Of a DNA stretch of 64,000 bases, positions 58,826 through 64,000 are shown piece after piece (within the stretch, counting starts at the first letter, position 1; each line of letters opens with the position of its first letter). This DNA is from Xestospongia bergquistia. Lineage: Eukaryota > Porifera > Demospongiae > Haplosclerida > Petrosiidae. The DNA lies in the NCBI GenBank assembly GCA_963965975.1, contig OZ014420.1, positions 6,226,001 through 6,290,000 on the forward strand, written 5' to 3'. A model generated the notes under the pieces. It made no database searches. It was given only the letters and a program-made list of their open reading frames with translations, and had not been told where the DNA came from. Made by a program: the position numbers and the translations under genes.

Positions 58826-59753
58826 ATCATCCTAGAAACAGATCATTTTAATGTTGATACAATATGATTTACTATTACAAAAAATTGAGCAATATATGTG
58901 AGAATACATAGTGTCTGTTAATACTATTAATAGTATTATTATGTTTGTTGTGTAATGTTACATAAAGACTTGGTTACTGTGTGTAAACTTGTTGTAAGAG
59001 TGTTTGTACAAAAAAAAATTATATAGATAGATTGGATGTAGTGAATATAACTTAGAGAAAGTTGCTGACTGTATGAGTGCACCTGGAGTGGAGTGATTAT
59101 GTTTATGAATATTGCTTAAAGAATGTTACATAACTTGTGTTGAACTGTTTAACCTCATTTATGTTGCATCTGGTATGTGTTTATAATGTTATTGCTGGTT
59201 CAATGATAAACATGGCAGTGAATACTGTTGGAAAGAATTGTATTCATTAAGGACATGATAGGGTGACCATAAGGACATGGTTTGGTGATATATAACTTGT
59301 GGATATAAGGTGAGAGATCACAACAGTCTTGCTGGATTCACATAATAGAAATGCACGTATAATTTACAAGTTTAAACTTTCTAAATTTAGAAAGAGGTAC
59401 ACATAAAGAAATTCTACTCTTTACTATATTAGTTGTTATAATGATTTAAACTAATATGAAGTTTCAAAGCTAATACTTAAAATACTATAAATAACATTAG
59501 TTCTCAGTTATGCTCAGCTCTGATCTACTGCAGTTAGTTATAAAGTTTCTTGACTGAGCATATATTAAGAGTGTCAATCATGTGATGTTAAATAATTCAA
59601 TATCTTAATATTTGATAACTTGACAAAATAATCATCTTTTGATAATTAGAACAATGAATAATACTAAAGAACTAGCTATAGAGGGCGTTTCTAGAAATAT
59701 TTACTATCTCTAAGCTCTTTGGTTATTACAAGTACTAATCTACCTCATCTAAG
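58826..59753. other. Intergenic, 3' UTR of FBXO16-like and promoter of secreted gene A
   Basis: AT-rich with no recognised gene. A weak TATA-like word (catatattaag) lies near 59558. Confidence 0.5.
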
Positions 59754-60585
59754 ATGAAGTTTCTACTTGTTCTTGCTTGCCTTGTGGTCTATGCCAATGC
59801 TCATGCTTGTTTACTGTTTCCACAGCAACGAGGATCACTTACTGGTGAAATTTTCAGAAATGCTGGTAATAAATATATATATATATATACCAGTAATAAT
59901 AATACCTGTTTACTCTCTATATAGGAGATGACTTGTGTTTTCATATTACTGATAAACCTTGTGGAGGCACTCAAGAACAGACACCTCAAGTTACTTTCCA
60001 GTATGTTATATCATTAATTTATGAAAACTTTCAGCAATTCATATCATAAAATGTAGAGCTGGAAACAACTCCTATGTTTTGATTCAGAAGAATCTGGACC
60101 ACTACTATTCTAGTAATCCTGTGAGTAGATATAATACCAGCATAATCTTTAGGTTCTATTGATGTGCAACATTATCTTGTACACTAATAGGGTAGCTGGG
60201 ACTTGTACATTTTACAAGATGTATCTGAAGGTTATCGCGTTGGTGGAATACGAGACAGCTATGATTTTGCAACCTTTGAAGTGAAACAAGTACCTATTTA
60301 CATACCATCCAGCTTGTAAGTAAAAATACATGATCTAATGATCTTGAGTGAATGACTATGTCTTTGCTTCTAGGGGAGAAGGAGGTGCTGTCTTGCAGGT
60401 AAAGCAATATATACTATAATTAGCTCTATACAAATTACTGGAGTTTGCAATTGGGGAGATATTTATGTATACTTTGCCATAAACACTACTTATTTTCACA
60501 GCTGGTTTATACTACCAACAATCCTAATGCACCAGAGTATTTCTACCAGTGTGCTGATATTTATATTCGCTCTGCCCGACGCTAG
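59754..60585 (+). CDS. Small secreted His1 protein, tandem copy A
   Basis: Exons 59754-59865, 59925-60000, 60057-60120, 60191-60315, 60374-60398 and 60502-60585 join to 161 residues. A clear signal peptide (MKFLLVLACLVVYANA) would leave a mature protein starting with His (HACLLFPQQRGSL). Conserved points are a PCGG motif, QKNLDHYYSSNPGSWDLY, and a C-terminal VYTTNNPNAPEYFYQCADI. The shape (His at the mature N-terminus, a small cysteine-containing beta-rich domain) recalls LPMO-like or BIM1/X325-like copper-binding proteins found across animals and fungi, but enzymatic activity is not implied. Probably an extracellular protein. The gene structure is identical to copy B. Confidence 0.85.
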
Positions 60586-60805
60586 TTAATCTTGCTAGTA
60601 ATATGAAATGCTGATGCTACACATATTGAAAACCTATATAATTCTTTCATACCAAACTCCACTATTAAACAAATTTAAACAATATGTCCTAACATTTATA
60701 TATTAGAAGGCAAATTTTCAAATAAAATAAAATATATATCAATATAAAAATATTAAAAATATTAATTCACTCATATTGACTCCACCCAACAATTGCAATA
60801 AACAT

Positions 60806-60813
60806 TATATAAG
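60806..60813 (+). promoter_or_regulatory. TATA box of secreted gene B
   Basis: TATATAAG, about 115 bp before the ATG at 60927. The intervening sequence allows a normal 5' UTR. Confidence 0.5.
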
Positions 60814-60926
60814 CCATTGAAACGTAGCCGTATTGACAGTTCTACTAGTCTATTTTGAACATATTTTTGCAAGCCACTTTATTGAAGTGTATTAGTGATT
60901 TCTGGTTACTCTATTACCCATCCAAG

Positions 60927-61947
60927 ATGAAGTTTCTGATTGTTCTTGCCTGCCTTGTTGTCTATGTCAACGCTCATGCTTGTCTACTCTACCCTCAACA
61001 ACGAGGTTCTATTCCACCTTCAGCTTACAGCAATGCAGGTTAGCCAAGATATTATAATCTATACGATTATTGTAACAAATTTTATGTAAAAATTGTGCAA
61101 TGTATTAAATCAACCAGTGCAATGAAGTGCTTAGCTTGTATTGTATTGTCATAAGAGTTTTATAATTTTATGACTATGCTAGAAACTATAGTATATCTAA
61201 CTGGCAACAATTTAGGTTTCGTTTCAGTCTCGAAGTAATGTTATTGAGAAATTGTACATGCAATGTTATGTAATAGTCATCAGATCATTAAACTAATAAA
61301 CAATGAATATTCATAATTCATTGTATAGTCAATATTTAATTGATCATAATTTTTTCTATATACAGGAGATGATGCTTGCTTCCGAACTGACAATCCTCCT
61401 TGCGGTGGAATAGCTCAAGAAAGACCAGAAGTTCACTTCATGTAAGTTAGAAAGCACAAGAACTTATTATATCGTGTTATCTATAGGCCTGGAGAAATTG
61501 TCACAATCACTTTCCAAAAGAACTTGGACCATTTCTATGCCAATAATCCAGTTAGTAGTACTCATTGTGGCCAATTAGTCACAATTAAATTTTCATCCAT
61601 AATAGGGTAGCTGGGATCTTTTCTATTGGGTTGGAACAACTTCTACATCTTTAGTTAGTATTAAAGATAGTGCTGACATAAAATCCCTTCAGGTCATCAA
61701 TGTAAACGTTACAATGCCAAAGTATGTCATTAATAAATATCATAATTATATATTTTAATTAATGTTCAATTTCTAGTGCGGCTGCTGACATGGCGATTAT
61801 ACAGGTACATATATAACTTTAAAACTAATATATTTATATGAATTGTAGTTGGTCTATGTTACCAATAATCCTAATGCACCAGCCAAGTTTTACCAATGTG
61901 CTGATATTACTGTTGGTCGTGCTGGCATTCGTCGTATACGTGTCTGA
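60927..61947 (+). CDS. Small secreted His1 protein, tandem copy B
   Basis: Exons 60927-61038, 61366-61441, 61487-61550, 61606-61721, 61777-61804 and 61849-61947 join to 164 residues. The exon count and all splice phases match copy A, and the first three exons have the same lengths (112, 76 and 64 nt), showing tandem duplication. The signal peptide is MKFLIVLACLVVYVNA, with the mature start HACLLYPQQRGSI; NPPCGG, QKNLDHFYANNPGSWDLF and VTNNPNAPAKFYQCADI follow. The middle exons have diverged most. The frame is also open upstream of the ATG (to 60855), but the signal peptide fixes the start. Likely extracellular; function unknown. Confidence 0.87.
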
Positions 61948-62939
61948 GTTGTCCAAGATTGGTGACATTGAAACTAATTATATAAAATTATTGTTAGTGA
62001 TACTTTGCTGAACAAACTTATCGTGATACTAGTGTAATGCTATCCCTTTGCTATTGCTTGGTTTATTAAAAATACAATTTACAAATCTCTGTACATAATA
62101 AGGTTAATTCTAGTTAAGAATATGGTAGAGTTGGAAACAGCTCTGCAGACTATATAGTACTGATAAAATTTGTACTGATACTTAGTAATTTGTCACCTAC
62201 ATACACTATACACTACTTTCACTAATTCATAATATATATTGATATATACATATTGTAACAGAAGTAACTTTGAGAACGTGAAACTACAAAAATGAGAGAA
62301 TCTGAAATTAAACAAAAAAGGATATTGACTGAACTAAACAGTGAAGTCAGAGGTATTCCAATGATGAGGTGACCCAGCAAATGAGGTAAGGTGATCAAAT
62401 AAATATGAAAGAAGAGAAGGAGATAACAATAAAAGGAAAATAGGAGAGAGTCAAGTCCCCTGGGAGCAATTCAAGAACATTAAAGGTAATTAGTACTAAT
62501 TAGATGGGTGTGGTATGGGTGGGGTTTGTTAACCTTAAATGACAAAGGACCCATTTGCTAAAAATATGGCTGTTTTAATTTACAGGTAACATGTGTACTT
62601 ACTTGAATTGTGAATGTGTCTTCTTCCATAGAGTATCACAGAGAATGTTACATTATGGTCTACATACTAGTAAAGATTTAGCTACAATTAAAAGAGAATT
62701 CTATAAAGTTGTTCCAAGATGATACCATTTCACAGGTACGTATGACTTTGATTGTCATTATAACTATTATAAGTTATAGATTGTAATGACATCATTTTAA
62801 GTAATGGCTGATCTTGTTTTAAACCTGCAAGTATTTCACCGCCAACATTGTCATATTCTGATGTGATTTGGGTGAGATATTCTGTGTTTTCTACCAATAC
62901 ATTCCAGTGGACAATCTAGGTCATCCCTACATATACATA
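61948..62939. other. Mostly non-coding; one possible terminal exon
   Basis: At 62632-62722, after a good acceptor (cttcttccatag), an open stretch reads VSQRMLHYGLHTSKDLATIKR and ends KVVPR and stop. No matching upstream exon or family is recognised. The rest shows nothing. Confidence 0.3.
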
Positions 62940-63193
62940 CAGGGGTGGAGACAGCTACTGAAAAGTGGGGGGCCAAGTGCTTAGTGAAGAATCAGATAGA
63001 TGTAAATGAAAATAGATGTAAATGAAAATCTTATTTTAAAAAATTAACTAAAAATTACCAAAGTGAGGAGTGCAATTCGACATGCATACTTGTATATCAC
63101 ACAGTCAAAAATCAAACAGTAAGGGGGCAGAGACCCCCCACTTTCAAAAGTGAGGGGCTCTAGCCCCCCTGTCCCCCTAGTTCTCCACCACTG
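62940..63193. mobile_element. Short non-autonomous inverted-repeat element (MITE-like)
   Basis: 254 bp with terminal inverted repeats CAGGGGTGGAGA and TCTCCACCACTG (one mismatch in 12). The ends CAGNGGTGG recall hAT-type termini. ACATA flanks both sides directly, a possible 5-bp target duplication (hAT would normally give 8). The interior is non-coding, with runs of G and C near the right end. Confidence 0.55.
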
Positions 63194-64000
63194 ACATAGC
63201 TATTGTGTGCCTGATATTTGAAAGCTATATTTTGCCATATTGTCAATACATTCCTTGTTGATCCCTAATCCTCACATTCTATCAACTGAACAGTCGTTTA
63301 GTTTAGACTTCTTGTGTGACTGTTCGTCTCATACAACTATTACAACAAAGCATTATGACTTTGATATTGTGAATATTATGTAGCAATATCCATGCTCCCA
63401 TTCCTATTTTGGGCTTGTTCGATATGATTTACTACTATATATACCCCTACATTTAATGACTTTTTAGAAATTCTTATTTCTTTATAATAATATATTGTAA
63501 TAATAATAGTCAATTATTAGTGTTTTTTGTAAGCATCAAACATCAGGATGAAAGTGAGAAGTATGATTATGTTTAATTTGAAGAAGGTGAGCTATCTCTC
63601 CATCCATTCTTTAGTATTCCAGTTGTTACAAGTGACTTTCTTTTTCTCCCTCTATGTTCTGTACTTGTGGACTGACTGGACTCTGATCTTGGAGACTTTT
63701 CAACTACTGAGACTGTCTTATTTCAAGTTTTTTTTTATTTTCTTTTTATTTTATTAATTATAATTAATTTTTTCCATATTTTTCTTTCTTCAAAAACATT
63801 TTCCCTATAATTTGTCAAAGTCAATTATCTTAACTTTGGTTTAGAATATTTTAAAATTAATAATCACAAAGTTTGAAATTCCTAGATTTTTTATTAAAAA
63901 TTTGTTTAGAATATCAATTTTTTTCTTATAATCATCAATCTTATTGTATCTATATAGATTTGTTGTTGTTGTTTTACAAGATTTCTATCATATTTTTAAT
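63194..64000. other. AT-rich end of window, no recognised gene
   Basis: Low-complexity T-rich sequence. The open frame at 63548-63757 is hydrophobic because of T-rich codons and shows no homology that I recognise. Confidence 0.5.

Noticed and set aside
63548..63757. Hydrophobic 69-residue open frame as a membrane protein gene
   Set aside because: T-rich low-complexity sequence gives Phe/Leu codons by composition alone.

Overview
The window is eukaryotic, AT-rich and gene-dense, with many short GT-AG introns. The protein families (Death and other helical death-fold domains joined to ankyrin repeats, a 2A-like N-terminal signal, an HSPA12-type HSP70, MCU/MICU1) and the compact gene spacing suggest a sponge, most likely a demosponge such as Amphimedon. 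This is inference, not a database match.

Layout. (1) 1-8085 is the left copy of a nearly identical ~8.1-kb segmental duplication whose right copy is 43977-52061. Each copy carries a SPATA18/MIEAP-like gene (minus) head-to-head with an HSPA12-like gene (plus), and then the 3' exons of MICU1 (minus). Only the right copy runs on into a complete MICU1, so the right locus is probably the source. (2) 8065-12240 is a patchwork of broken pieces: an inverted-repeat junction, an HSPA12 C-terminal fragment, a zinc-finger fragment, a second truncated MICU1 3' end, a piece of a death-fold gene and LRR-like remnants. (3) 13554-39202 holds three tandem plus-strand genes that join helical death-fold domains to ankyrin repeats, one repeat per exon, with 20, 10 and 15 ankyrin exons. 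The first begins with a hydrophobic 2A-like (DVEVNPGP) signal followed by a Death domain. The second ends in a candidate CaaX box. The first and third carry lesions. (4) 39203-43219 holds remnants, including an inverted fragment of the same family's C-terminus. (5) 43220-61947 is the better-preserved gene block: SPATA18-like (-), HSPA12-like (+), MICU1 (-), MCU (+), RPL7 (-), FBXO16-like (+) and two tandem small secreted-protein genes (+). (6) From 61948 on there is little coding signal, plus one small inverted-repeat element.

How the genes relate. MICU1 and MCU encode the gatekeeper and the pore of the mitochondrial calcium uniporter. They are divergent, with only 54 bp between their start codons, so one short promoter could drive both. 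SPATA18-like/HSPA12-like and RPL7/FBXO16-like are two more close head-to-head pairs. The death-fold/ankyrin cluster resembles the expanded intracellular receptor or adaptor families of sponges; no NACHT or NB-ARC domain is visible in it.

Gene models were built by hand from splice sites, phase and protein similarity recalled from family knowledge. No alignment, expression or database search was run.
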